DNA from: Ascidia mentula
Taxonomy: Eukaryota; Chordata; Ascidiacea; Phlebobranchia; Ascidiidae
Assembly: GCA_947561715.1 (NCBI GenBank)
Contig: OX387199.1
Coordinates: 16,063,001 to 16,127,000 of the forward strand
DNA length: 64,000 bases
Direction: 5' to 3'
Under the pieces are notes generated by a model. That model searched no databases. It was not told where the DNA came from and was given only the letters and a program-made list of their open reading frames with translations. Shown here piece after piece: positions 38,010 to 53,000 of the stretch. A program made the position numbers and the translations under genes. Within the stretch, counting starts at the first letter, position 1; each line of letters starts with the position of its first letter.

Positions 38010-41000
38010 TTAGAATTCCTCTCCGCGCGCCAAAACTTCCTGGTTCATTTGGGACGCAATATCCGATTCGATGACGTCAAGTCTGACGTCATACAGCTGG
38101 TCCAAACCGAGGTAGGAATCGGAGACAAGCCAGAGGGTTAGAACCGTTCTGTGGATGGTAAAAAAATATGCGACTTTCGGAAATGACGTAAAGCGCACAA
38201 TATTAAAACTTGCCCAACTAACTGTAAGTGAAAACCAATCGTTTAACATGAAAGATTAGAGAAAGTGCAAGCTAAGTTTTATTGAAAACATTAGGCTGTC
38301 AGCCAACTAATCAGCTTTTTCCAGAAGACACAATTGACCACAATAACCAAACAACTTGTTCCATCGAACAATGGTGAAGGAATTGATTTAGGTGAGGGCG
38401 AATGAGATAATCACCCGCCTTTAAATGTGATACAAAATGCTACATTGCCAAAGACAACGGAGTTGAGTTAAGATGTATTTTCGTTCATCACCAGAGTGGG
38501 GCATGATGGCTACCTACATATTCTACCGCCTAAAAACCACTGCTAATGCGTAACAACAAGCTTGGTCAGAAAAAATTAATTTTACCTTCCAACGAACTTT
38601 GGTGTGCAAAAGGACATTCTCTCGCTTGAGTGACTTTTCAATGTGCTGATACGCTTCAGTGCTATAAGTTCGCGACGTTCACGGTCGCCAAGAACAAGAA
38701 ACCAACCTTCCAGTTTAGGTTTTGGAAAACGAGGAGAAAGGGATTTGTCGTCTGACCTCTGTATAATGTGGAAGAAAGTGTAGATTTATTCAAATGTCGA
38801 AAAAAGGCCAAGATGTTACGAACCACGCTATATTGGAACTAAACACATAACGTACAGACGTTATAGTCACAAATAACTGTTTGTCCAGAATCGAGTCTTT
38901 GTTATTATATTATAGACCTTATACGTTGTAGATAGGGTGCGTTTCTGTATTGACATGTGTGCGCATGTCGTGTTTGTGATTAATTGTTCTAAGATAAATG
39001 TGATCATTATATTTCCAAGCTTCCAAAAATCTTAACAAAACATAACAAGACACTGTCATAGTATAGTACCTAATATAAACGTAACGTAACTTTTTTTTGG
39101 TTTACACAGGCTTTGCAGCCTAGCTGGATCAGTCACTTTTTCCTGACTAGTCGAAGCAATATTTTTTTAAATTCTATCGTAATCTCGATACGATAGCTGT
39201 GATCGCCAAGTAAGGACCTGTGCAGTGGGGCGATCCTGCCAATCATGCGACTGCATGAAATATTGCTGCGTTATAAACTGTTTTGAGCGACTTACTGAGT
39301 ATTTAACGCCACGACGTCGCAGATCCACAGTTAGGAAATATTCCTGATCAGCGTGCACACTCAACCATGACGAGGGGTCCCGGATGTCCCGTTCTATAAA
39401 GACAAACTCATTAGACTAAAATATGCATTAAATCATAAACGGCTAAAAAACTTTTAATTTTGAGAATAGTGGTACATGTGGTTCATACTTTCATCGCCAT
39501 GAACAAAACTTTTGATTCAACGACGTTTGATATCTAAAATCGAGGTAAAGCTTTTGTATAGTGTCATTTTACCGTAGTTTGGAGGAACTCTCCTTCGATC
39601 CTCGTTTACCGTGTTCGATGCCCACCAACCCCTCACGCTCAACGATACGTCCACAGCAGGTAAACGGTTAAGGTGGTCGCAAATCTGAAAAAAGGGATAT
39701 TTGCAAATAAACTCACGCTACATATTCTTCTACAAAACATTAAATTGTCAACCAGTGTTTTAAATAATTGGTTTTAAATAGGGTAACGCTGCACAGTGTA
39801 GTCTTTGTAAACTACACAAATGCGCCAACGAATGCTACATGCACGATATTAAACACGATTCCAATGGACTAACATAAGAGCAAGGAAATATAGCAGCAAC
39901 AATAGAATCTATTTCACCAAAATGTCAAAAATCATTTAAAAGTTTATGCTGCCAGTAAATTGGAATGACATGGAAACATTTATACAATAAACAAACATGG
40001 TTAATAAAAATACAATATTGATGCAAAACGTGAGTGTACTTCCTACCTTCTTTGCTTCTCTTTCAGGAAATTTGCGACAAAGAATCTTTTGCACAACATT
40101 CGGTTGTTTTCTATAAACAGTCATCAGCTCTGGAAGTTGCTCGACGACTCGTTTTCCAAAACGGATTTCGCTGCAAAAACAAAATATTATTTTTTTTTGC
40201 GTTGAGTTATCTGGTCGCTTTAACAGAGTTGCCAAATTTTTTTTTATAAATTTGCCATTTTTTAGGACATACAAGAAGAGTTACATCCTAAAACGCATTC
40301 GTCGCTGGCAGTACCACGCATTAAACAAAACACTTTTATGAAATGTATGTAAGGACAACACTGCTGTAATATTATCTTCTATTTTGGTAAATACCAATAC
40401 TATGTCATAAATAATGTAGCTAATGTTGTCATATAACAAGAAAAAATGTCATGAAATGACTACAGGATTCAGCCTGTCAGGATTACATTTTATTAAACAG
40501 AAATAATAATTTGGCCTATTGACATCATCAGCATCAACAAGTTTTTAATTTTTTCATTCTTTGATGCCAACAGGCGAAATTATTTTTCCGGAATGTCTCC
40601 ATAGAATAAAGAAGTTTACTCGAAAACGTAAAGTCCACTTCTTTCTACGTGTGGAAGAATCAGAAAACTGCTTTCCTGAAACCAACTTGCTTGCGTCACC
40701 ATCTGGATCACGTGCATACACCTTAATGACGTCACAATCCATCCTCGTTCGGCGCTTGCGTCAACAAAAGCCTAAAAAATGATTTATGGTTGCCGTCGAT
40801 GGGTTTTAAAGTTTTTAGTGACAAACTTTTGCAATCCTTTTTGCGCCTTCACAGCCTATAAGCCTATGTATTCCATGACCACTTAAAGTTCCAAGACTTT
40901 ATTCCCAATTAACTATGACTACATGTAGCCTTTTTTCCATTAAATAGGACGAAACCAATACCAATAAATTGAAACTCTTGTCTGAAACCATCTTTCAGTA

Positions 41001-44000
41001 CGGAGGACAAACTTGATAAAAATGACATAACCATTCTAATAAAAAAAACTGGTGAGTTATGCTACCACATAAAAATGTAATTCAAACATATATTAGTGGT
41101 AATAAGCTATAAATCGACCAACACAAAGTATAATAAGATCACATAACAGAAACAGCGAACCTGCAAGACTCGAATCGCCTGGTCGAGAACAGATTTGAGA
41201 TCAGTGACGTAATCAGTAGAAGGCAGTGGAGTCCGACACAAGTGGGCGTAAAGGAGCAGAAGTGTTTTGGTGTGTGGCGAGTCGTAAGTAACTGCGTCCA
41301 CTTTCACCGGTAGGTCATTGGCAAGTTCGCTGCACACGAAATAATGACGTCATAATGGGAAGTGTGACGTACACAATTCACGGGGAAGTACCTGTTGACG
41401 GCGTCTTCGTTGTGGCGCACCGGAAGTTCATGAAATTCCTGAGCGTCGGAAAGAAGTTGAAGGATGTCTTCAATCGAAGAGTCGGGCTTCATTTTTTCGC
41501 CAAGCATTCTGGAAAATGAAATAATTCAGTCTTGTGGTATTCACTTGATTTTATTAAAATAAGCCAGTGCAGGAAAAATAGGTTCGTTTTCCCGTTTAAG
41601 TCCTACTTGAGGCCCCTTTGGAATAAGAATAGGTAAACTCGTGAATTTCAACATATTGACGTTTGGAAAAACATCCACGAATTATTGGGTAAATGGTTTT
41701 ATTTGGGTTGTCCATTTAACTTTCATTGCAAAGCAAGGACTGATCTCAAAAAATCCTAATAAGTGAATCAAAATCCTAATATTAAATCTTGCTGATCTAA
41801 TCTTCAACGTATTTTCAATTAGAAATCTAAAAGCTTACCTAATGGTCAAGTGACTGAGGTAGTAGAAAGATGCGATTCTTCCACCTCCCGTCGCCTCCAA
41901 CAAGCTCTCATCTTCATAATCGAGTTCCTTCAAACATCCGGAGGTTCGCAAATCCACCACAGCCTTCTCCAGCAACTGGGAGAGGAAAATGTTCACCGAG
42001 TCGTGATCTACAAAAATTTTAGTATTAATTACATTCAAATCGCAATGAAGGGTACTGAAAAAGCAGAAAGTGTTTGTAGTGCCACGATCCTAAGACGAAT
42101 CATAGTTGTCAGCGGGAGATCTACGCTTTATACAAACATTTCTGTAAAAGCAGAAAGGTTTGCGAAGCCTGTAAACGTTAATGATCTTGATTAGGTATGC
42201 ACCGAAAGTTCGGTTTGCCTAATTTATTCGACCGAAACTAAGGTGTTCGCAATTATTCGGTTTCGGCCGAATATTTCTGCAAAATTCGGCCGAAACCGAA
42301 ACTTTTTTACTGCATGTAACGCTGATACGCAAAGTTTAGAAAAGGTTAAAATATTTGTTTAAATTGTACGAATATGTTCGTTTCATTTGTTCACTTACAC
42401 AGAAATGATAAAAATCAACTTTAAGCAGTTGGTACAGAAGACGAGGTTATTCTTCAAGCGCCAAAAAGGCTGTATGATAGGATAAGATCTAATCCAGTAT
42501 ATGTTTTGTTTAAATTTATTGCGTATGAAGAGATGGATACCAAAATTAGTTTCGGTTTATTCGGCCGAATTAATTCGGCAACTTTTGCCGAATATTCGGT
42601 TTCGGCCGAATATAAAAAGAGCTGTTTCGGTGCATCACTAATCTTGATACGATAGCTGTGATCGTCAAGTAAAGACCGGCTTCGCAGTTGGGCGATCATG
42701 CTTTGCATGAAACATTGCTGCGTTGTAAAAGCAGAAAGGTTTGCGAGACTTATATAAATAAAGCAATAAGATAATTTAGTATCATGGTTGGACTTTTAAA
42801 CAGCTGCAATGCTGTGCACTTGTGTTTTTCAAGTACACTAGAGTTTGATTTGACTCCGCTACGGATAAAGTAGGCGGTGACCAACCTTTTCCTTCTCACA
42901 TGTCATTTTTAACTTTTATTTTAGACGATGCGCCACATCCACCCCCATTTAATCTTTCAACGTATGTTTATTTTAGATTAGACTTAATTTCAGTAAAAAG
43001 TTTCCCAAATTTCTGACATTTTTTTCTGGCAATCAGTTATCACAATTTTGTTATGTACAGGCCTGCTTTGCAATGCCTTTTCCAATCTGTGAGGTATATG
43101 GCCCTGCTTGTAATCATGCAATGTGCCACTTTTGGCACGTGCGCCATGAATTGGCCAGTCCTGGAATAAGTTAATGATAACCTATGCTGGGTTTTGATTA
43201 CTGAAACACAAAAAAACTGCATTAAATAAAACGATACTAACCGACAGTTCGAGACATTCTTTGAATCAAATCAAAGTTACTAAAAATTAGAGAATAATTT
43301 TTTTCTGCATTTTGGTCGCATCACTGTTCCAAAAGCACGTTAAAATGCTGACCCGTGTCCTGAAGTTCATAATATGTTGGGTTCATGAGCAGACGGCGAA
43401 AGAAGTAAGTCCATGTCAAGTAATCCATGGCTTCCTGCTTGTTAGCGATTGTTCCGGCGACAATCTCGGCGTTGAGATGATCTTGAAGCACCTGCACAGA
43501 AACAGTTCGGTGATATTTTTGCATTAGTTTCTTGGTGAGTAACAACTATCAAAATTGTTAAATTCGGGGCAACAAAACAGCTTATTCGTGTTAACCAAAC
43601 AGTAATAATTAAATATATATTTTTCTTGCCGTAAACGTGATAACCACCAAACAAGCACCCAACTTGTGTAGATTGAAATATTTTAATTAAGGGATGATCA
43701 GTTTTTGGATTTTGTCAGGTTTTTAGTCATATATACAAAGTTGAGACAATAAAATAATTTCAGTGAGCTGCAGAAAGATGGCCACTGTTTCGACCTATAA
43801 GGTCTCATAACAGTATTGTCGGCAAAGTCGTCTAGAAGAGTCACACCAAGCTGCACCGATGAGACTTTAGTCTGCAGCTCATAGAAAAAAATTTAGTGTA
43901 TGCAACAAACTTTTGCAATCCTTTTGGCTACTGGACTTCTACAATATATTTTCCTCGGAAAGGGGCAGAGCTTTAAAAGTGTAAATGGTAAAATAAAGAA

Positions 44001-47000
44001 ACGATATAGTTTTTACCTCGAGTAGACTTGACTCGACAGGAAAGGGTTCGTAAAGGAATTTTTTGTAAAAAGCTTTTTTGACGTCATGAACCAAAATCAC
44101 AGCCACAGCTTTGTCGTCATACTGGGGACGCCCCGCCCTCCCCATCATTTGAAGAACATCTGAAACATGCATTTAAACTTTCCAATACATTTTAACAAAT
44201 CATATACAAATGAGCATTACTTTTTGGGTTATTTTTGCAGCAAGTTGTCGAATTTTGATGAAACGCAATATACACAGCAAACATATATACTTTCATTGCA
44301 ATACAAGTAGGCATACCAAGGTTTGCCTAACCGTATATTAAAAAGTCCAGTATTTGTATTAACCTTACAGATAAAGATTAACGTGGTATTTTCACACCTA
44401 AAAGATAAAAGTAAAATAATTTAATACTGCCAAAAAAGGCGAACCAACCGCTATAAGAAAGAGGGTTGCAACAGTATATCAAAACAATCTGCAAGCCACT
44501 TACCAGTTATAGGAAAATCACAGTAACGTCCGTGTTTTCCATCAAAATACTCCGTTCCCTTGACAATGACAAGATGAGCGGGCAAGTTTACTCCCCATGC
44601 TAAGGTCGAAGTAGCGATGAGGGTTTGAATCTTTTGCTCGGCAAACAGTTTCTCCACTAGGGTGCGATCGCGTTCCACCAGGCCCGCATGGTGGAGCCCT
44701 ATACCGAACGCCAGCGTAAGGCGAAGATTGGAGTCTTGAACTAAATGCAGGAGGTCTTCCATCTGCAGGAAACATATTATTTTGAAATGGTTTGCGAGGT
44801 ACAGGACGTGTATTCGAATGTATAGAAAAGTTATTTCATCAAACATAATATTTACATGTACTCAAGAGTGGCATGTAACGTCTGCCTGAATACAATAATA
44901 GTTACTTTTGTTAGCCAATGTTGCTTTAAAAATTCAGAATGAAAGGTTTTGAAATTTCTTTTTTGCGTCATGCAGTATTTTTTAACAGTTAGCAACTGTA
45001 AATTGGTGTTGCTAGGTCTTACTGGTAAAGAAACAATCACGTACAGTAATTTCGCAACATCCAACAAAAGCAAGAAAAGGGCCTTTGTACTGTAATCGCA
45101 TTCCTTATATTTTGTAATGTTTCATAAGGAACAATTGTTACGAAACTGTTACAATGCAATAACTTACTGGATGTGTGGCGCAAATTACTTTGTATGCACA
45201 TCATATAACGTATTGTGTATACTGTGTAGTTACAATTGTTGTGTATTACCTCCCGTTCGTCCATGTTCATCCACTGTTTTGGATCAGCTTCGCCAGCCAA
45301 GTGTGCTATTAGATCAAGCGCGGTGATGCGTGTCTGTCGTCTTGACGCCACGAAAATCAACACCGGTTTGGCGGGAGAGTGCGTTCTTATGGCTGTAACG
45401 CAACAACAAAATCTCCTCAATTAACAAACAGCTAAACAAATAATAACATTTATATCAATCTACCCTGAAAACATGGTTTGTTCATGGTGGCCATCCGTGG
45501 GCAGTAATGTCTTCCTGGGAAACCCTCGATGTGAACTTCCATGGGAACTGGACGAACTGAGGGGCGGAAGTTAAACAAACCCATCTGTGAAGTAACAATT
45601 ATTAGGCGTGGAAATACGCTTTACAGTCACAAAAGTAAAAGACAAAAATATCTTGTCTTGGCGTTTTAAAGCCTTATTCGATTCTGAAAAAAAAGCTTTT
45701 TGTTTGAAGAAACCTAATAAATAAAATATTATACTTTCAGCAAAAAAACAAATTAAATAATAAAGGGGACATAAAGAATAGGAAACGAGAACTATGCTTA
45801 ACTTCGTTACAACTCACAAGTTATAATATTGTAACTATACCTGTTTAATGCTTAACCAGTCGGCGAGGTCACGTGCATTAGCGAGGGCAGTAGAGAGTCC
45901 CACAATTCTCACTGGCTTTTCCGTTTGTGACGAAATAAAGTTGGTTCTTGAAACAATTACTTCTAAAACAGGCCCGCGATCTTGTCCTGCAGATCAAAGT
46001 ACGAAAAGTTCACAACAGGTGAAATAATTGCCTGCCGAAAGTATTTAAAGTTTTGGAAGCAGTGTAGTGCATGCCAAATACGGTCAGCATTACTTTACAA
46101 TGTTTCAACGATCGACAAGTTCAATGGTGCTAGCATTATGTTCACTTTGTACAGGCCAGAACAAATCACCTTAAAGATGTAATTTAAACTTTTGACCATT
46201 TCAATAAATTTCAATCAGATTTCAACACGGTTTAGTAGGTGAAACACTTTCGCAAAAAGTGTTTCGCATCAATTGTCACTACAGTATACATTCGCTGCAC
46301 TTGGAAGTTGGACTGTCCTATGCACCAAACTTACTTAAGTTGTCATATAGCTAGGTAGTTGGAGCGACCTGAAAGATAGTATTAACCACACCGGGATTAT
46401 CCTGGCCACGAATTCCGATAAGGTTTTGCTCTTGATTTATAGATCGGGAGCTCGACCGACGTTGCCAATCGCCACTTTTTACAAACTTACCTAGCAGATG
46501 GATTTCGTCAATAATGAGCAGCGCCACCTGACGGACATATCCCCTCGTGTGCCAACTTCTCGATACTCCGTCCCATTTCTCGGGAGTAGTAATTATGACG
46601 TCAGCCCTGGCAACGGCGCGCATGTCTGGGGCGATGTCTCCAGTAAGTTCCACCAACCTGTGAAAGATGATTTATTAATATATGAAAATTTAAAAATCTC
46701 GAAATGTGTTTTTTCCAATACAGCACCTATGCGTGTTTGGTGAACTGCGAAAACACCAAAAATGGCAAATTAACAATTAAAATTATAAATCTGTAGTCTA
46801 TCTCCCAACTATCCGCTGCAATGAAATATTTTTGCTTAACTTTTAATTATTTTATATTTTTTTTATTTTTTATTCATTATTCAAATTTTCGTACTTTGTG
46901 TGGTTATTCTAATGTTTAAATTGTGAAGAAAACACCATTTTGTCCATAAAGCTGACTAGAAACAAGTTATTTACACGTCTTGTCTTATCTATGTATTTTC

Positions 47001-50000
47001 TGAACAAGGATTTTGAAACACACCAGCCCTTTGTGAACAAACTTTTATCACAAATTAAGTTGGCAACATTATTTTCCGACCCAATGGACAAGTTGAGTCA
47101 AATTGATCAACTTACTTGAGGCCAAGCTTCGGCGCCAACCGCGACGTCCAATCCTTCATCCGTTCGCGAACCAAAGCTTTCAGTGGGGCAACATAAACAG
47201 CCTTGCTTCCCGGTTGGTGGTTTAACATGTGGAAAATTGCCAGTTCCGCCGCTACCGTCTTCCCCGAACCGGTTGGCGCCCCTGATACGGCACGAACATT
47301 ATGAATGTGTGATAAATGAGTAAAGCGAAGGCTCATAGGCGTTTCCTGCATATTTTCATCTCCATTTTTACCTATGTAATTCCCTAATTTTTCGATGTCA
47401 CCGTACACCGTTAACTGTGATCGAGCTACCAAAAAGTAGAATCTGCATATGCGGCGTTTTGACCCCCACCAAACCCCCCCAAAAAACGTGCAAACAAAAG
47501 ATATTAGCAGGCAAAAATATACAGTCACAAACAAATTACTACTGATGCGGCCAACATTGTTTTTTTGCTACAATACGGCTCTTCTGGAAATAATTTTATA
47601 ATGTCATCGGCCAGCATACAGCAACCTTCATCACGAAAAACATTAATCTTATCAAAATTATTACCGAAAGAGCCGTTTTGCACAAACACAGTCACAAATT
47701 TGAAAAAAAGGGAAAAGATGTCACCTATCAGTGCATTGGTGCTGTTGTGGTAAAGACAATGGAATATCTGAGTTTGGATCGGGTTGAAATGAGAGAAGTT
47801 GTAAACAGATTGGAAATCTTGGTTGTCCAACGCTGTGACCGGTAGTGGTTCCAGATCCAAAAGTTCTTTGGAAAAGATTTTGGCGTTTTGGCGTTAAAAG
47901 ATTCGATCAACAAATATACAAATTAAGTTAACCTAGCAGAACTTTTTCGCAAATATATTGTGAGGAAAATGTAAAATATAAGTACTACCCACAAAACTAA
48001 ATTTTGGGTTATAAAAACTCTTTAAAGTAGTAACACGTCATCAGACTGTAACAGCTAGTAGTTAAATTATATAACTACTGTTGATATTCAAAACTAGAAA
48101 AAATGCCAACACGGTTTTAAGTTAAAGGCAATTGCTATAGCCTCTACATTACATAATATTTGTCTACACTTTTTGGAAAACGTTTCCGTCGCCACTAGGC
48201 TTCCGAAACAACCAATTGCAAATAAGACTGTACATATTACCTGTATGTGGGGGGTGGCGGTCGGGTAGAATCAGGTGCTTGAACGAAATCGGGCAAATTG
48301 AATTCGATCCAAACCAACGATCGGACTGAACGTGAACGTAATACTGGGTTGGATGTGGTTCCACTAGAGGTATCGTGAAGGTGATCACGTGAGGTTCGTT
48401 ACGCACCACCTGTGTTACGTCACAATGCAAGTTGGTAGTTTAAAAGATGCTTGTTATACTTATGAAAGAATAATGAAACATTAAGAAAGAATGTGGATTT
48501 AAAGAAAATCATTGTAAAACTGACAGACCTTTAAAATTAGGACTTTCGTTGGATGTAGTACATTACTTTCAACAGTATATTTAGTCAGAGTCCCAGAAAT
48601 TTAATTTACCTGTTCACGAAAATGAAATTTAAAAGCGAGAATTTAAACACGCAATTAATTTGCAGCACATCGGATTGGATATAAAATATGAAATTGAAAT
48701 GTTATTTTATGTTAAGTTGAAATTACCCCAAATCTAAGTTTTTTCAAAAAAAAATTCTGTGTTTCAAAAACATAGGTTTGCACAACTAGGCAGTGCTGGT
48801 GTACTTACAAGTTTCTTGGGTATGTGAATGTATTCGCTGTGGTACATGTGTTCACTATCAGGATCCTCCACCCACATCCAGAACGGTTCGCTCATTTTAC
48901 CGTGCGACTAAAACCCAAACAACAATGAATATGTATACATTTTTTTCACCATTCGGTTCTGCGGTTTATTAATTTACATTCATCTTAATATGTATACGAG
49001 CTAAATGCAAAGTACTTTTGTATGTTTGTTTTACAAAAGTCAGTCTTTCACAAAAGAGTGCCTAACAAAGAGAATTTAGCTCGTATACATATTTAGATGA
49101 GTGTAAAATAATGAACCGCAGAACCGAATGGTGAAAAATGCATACATTTAGCTCGTATACATATAAAGACTGGCACGTTACGTCTAATAATCTAAATATG
49201 TATGTGTACGTATTAAAACGAGTATTTGTCTGGAAATCTTTGCAAGGAAAAGAAGTGGCCCAACGTTGCTATTGTCCAGGATATGTGTGGAAGCTTGAAT
49301 TCCTAATTTAGAATATCCAAGAGCTTTCAACATGAAATTATGATGCAGTTATCAACCTGGAGTAAATATTTTTACTACAGGAATCAATTCTGGTATTTCC
49401 GCTTATGAAACATAACAAAGAAAAAAGTGCGACGACTAACGTGGTTGTTCCACTTGAACTGTGGAGTAATGGCGAGTCTTATGCGGAGAATAGTTCGCGT
49501 TATCGGCTGGATGAAAGTTTCCAGAAGCACGTAAGGGAGTTCCCCTACACAACGAGCCACTTTCTCACCGATGTTGGGGTGACGTAACATGTGACCTGTA
49601 TGACATTGTAAAAAAATTCAATCGAACGATATTTTTTCCAGCATATATCCAAACAGCGGTTATGTTAAAAACAAATTTTAGCGGATTGCAGGCCATTCAT
49701 TACAGAAAATCTTACACTTTTAATACAATTTAAATATTTGAAGTGTAAAATAAAACTGTATGTTGCGTGGTGAACTTGGCAAAGCAATAAAGCAGTACAA
49801 TCAGAAGCTTGCGTGTTCATCACGTCGGAGTCACCAATACAGCGTTGTACTGCTTTATTACATTGATAAGTTAAGAATGACTCCACGAGTTGACATAACA
49901 CCAGCAAAAGAGAAATGCGGCAAAAAAGGCAATTAATCCGCTCCGTTACAAAGCGGTAAAGAGAGCGCTACAAACTTATTTTTTGAACCAAAGATCTCAA

Positions 50001-53000
50001 TGCATCATTTTTTATGCGGAAATAACATATTGTTTTAGCAGATGGGTCCACGAACTACTCGGCCAAAAGATATTTTTCCTCTAAGCAAGTATCCTTAGCC
50101 ATAGAAACCAAACATAGCGACTAACCGATGTCCTTGGCTGTCATATCACGCATTCGATCGATCGTCAAATCCTGTTCCTCAATTTTCCTGTAGATGTCTT
50201 TGTTGAGTCGCGAACCAAATTGTCTCAGCGGGGTATTGTGGGGCCACAAACGTCGGTCTACGCTCTTGCAAAGTTTAAGGAGGCGGTCGGCAAGACGGGT
50301 TTTTCCCTGTTTTAAGACGATCTCGAATACCCCCCGGACGATTCTCGCCGCGTTCTGTGGAGTTTCGAGTTGGGATATTGTTTATTTGGTCGCTAAACGA
50401 GTCGAGAAAATTATTTTTTCATTAGGAAAAAGTCAAATCTTACAGGTTATTGAAAATTATGAACTCGGGCAAACTCACTAATGAATAACTTTCAGAAATT
50501 TGATAGGAAAACCCAATGGGGTTATAAAGTTAACAAAAGGTGTTTAAATTTTAGATTATGAACTAACGTATTTACAATAATTACTATCCAAAAGTTGAAG
50601 TTGAAAACCATAGAAAAGTAAACGAAAATTAGAGTATGAGCAGCGTTCTCGAGCGACAATAATTCATATCAACGTTTGGCGGGGCTGGTTTAAAAACTGC
50701 TGAATGCTTAACAAGCTCTTAACAGAAACAGAGCAACTACTGAATAAAACCACTACGAAATCGAACTTGACATTAAAAAAAACTTACCTGAGCAATATAC
50801 ATTAAATCGGATACGAGGGAGAAACTTCGCACTTCACCGGATGAGATGAAGGTTTGTAGCAAGATATTGGCTTTTCCCTCCACGTCTTCGGGACCACTTT
50901 TTAACTGAACGACACAGTTTTCATCTATCAGCTCATCCAGCTCGTTTAATTCGTCATCACGAACCTGTGACGACACACGCCGATTTTGAGTCATCTCGCT
51001 TCATTCAAAAGAAAGCGCCAAAAATTATTTGTTTTTTAATTTTTAATTTCTATTCTTTTAGACAAAAACTGGGGATGCCAATGGGCGAAATTAATATTTC
51101 TTTTCAAAATTAAAGATTTTATGCTGGCGCTGATCGTCCTTTACTCCTTTTGGAGTCTCAGGAATATAAAATATTTTTAAGCCACTTGGGTACAGGAACG
51201 ATCTATGTCAGTAAAGAAAAATCGTTTTTAAAATATAACAGGAAAACGAAATTGAATATACAATATAAATCGCCAACTGTGTAAGTACCAAATGAAATGG
51301 CAAAGCCTGGTCGCATATTGCGTAACTAACGAAACGCGGACAAGAACAAATTTAGCAAAATTAATAAAATTCTTTACAACTCAATAGCTTGTAGCCTAAA
51401 ACCAAATGAATCGTCAACTTCGGAATATATATGTAGGTTTTACCTTGATTTGCTCAAACTCGCTTGATCTTGATATCATGGAAAGAATGGCAGTTATATC
51501 CATAATGGGATTAATTGACTCATTGAACGTTTCAATCGACTTATATTTGATGTAAAAGTGCGAAGCGGTCCGACCGAGGTCAGTGGAGTGAAAATATCCT
51601 GAGCGGCAGAGGAAAAGTATGTTACGTGTCATTTTCTTACCGAAAAATTGACATAAACTGATTAAACATTGTCAGAAATTGTTTGAAGCTAATTGCTACC
51701 TGTCCTCTGGTCGAACCTAACCATTTTTGCTCGGTCCAGTTTTTTCCCTGCAGTTCCGATTATCTCACGTTGCCATTTGTCCAGAGACGGATCGTCCTAG
51801 TAATAAAATATCAAGTTATTTGCTGAACTCATCTGATTAATCTTGCACTGCTGTTGTTGTTGTCAGGTAAACTGTAATTTGGATAAGCTTTCGCGGCATA
51901 GCAGACGAATTGATCTAACATTGTACGTTAATTTTTGGATCAGATAGTAAGTTATAATGAAAATACTGATTCTAGGTAATAATGTGGTTCCAAAATTTGT
52001 TTGAAGAAAGCAGGTTATATCGTTATAAAAGTTGTTTCTGTGCGCATACAAACATAGAGAAATTTAGAAAAAACTTTCAGTGTAAATACAAATAATATGC
52101 AGATAAAAGTAATTCCTGTAGACAATCCAGCAAATACCTCAATGACTTTGGGTACGATGCCATAAGCTATCGGGTTTTTCCTCATGCGTTGAAAGAGATA
52201 CGTATAAGAAAGCCACTTCACCCCGTCTTCTACGTTGTTAACCGTTCCTAAAGCGATCTGTAAGGGAATTGGAAAAAGTATTTCTTCATGTTCTATGGTG
52301 GTTTCATGCTCGTTACATTACATACAGCGTTAGTTATTTCAAACAAAAAAGCACACGTAAGCATTCTTTACAAATATGAGACGAACTGACGATGTTGTTG
52401 TCATGACAACAGAACTAATATTCTACCAAATTTGCTTCAATTTTTTTTCTGCATTTGACACAATTCACTTGATGTTACCAGAAAAGAAACAAATTATCCA
52501 TTTGCATAAAAAAAGGGATGAAATTTCATTTAACAATTGTGGAGTTACAATATTTACCTCGGCGTTTAAATTGTCGACCATACAATCCACAAACTGACTT
52601 TCGATCGGGTTTTGTCGCGTCATCAGCGATAGATATCGCGATAACTTATCGTGAGTTGTGATGATTGTACCTTCGCCCGTTGTATCGAATTGCGGACGGC
52701 CAGCTCTTCCAAATATCTGAAGAAATATTCGAATCTCAAACAAAATCAAATCGAATAAATATTCGACAAGGAACCCCTCTACCCGAAACCACAAACCGTG
52801 CACCAAAAACTTAAAATTCACAAAATAAATTAAAAAAAAAGATTCGAATACTGGATTCGATTCACTCGCCTGCATGACGTCAAGAATTCCTAGGTCGACG
52901 AAGGCGCCCTGCTGTGCGTTGTAAACCTGCGTTCCTTTGATGACAACAGCATGAGCGGGCAAATTCACCCCCCAAGCGAGGGTGGCTGTGCAGCAGAGGA

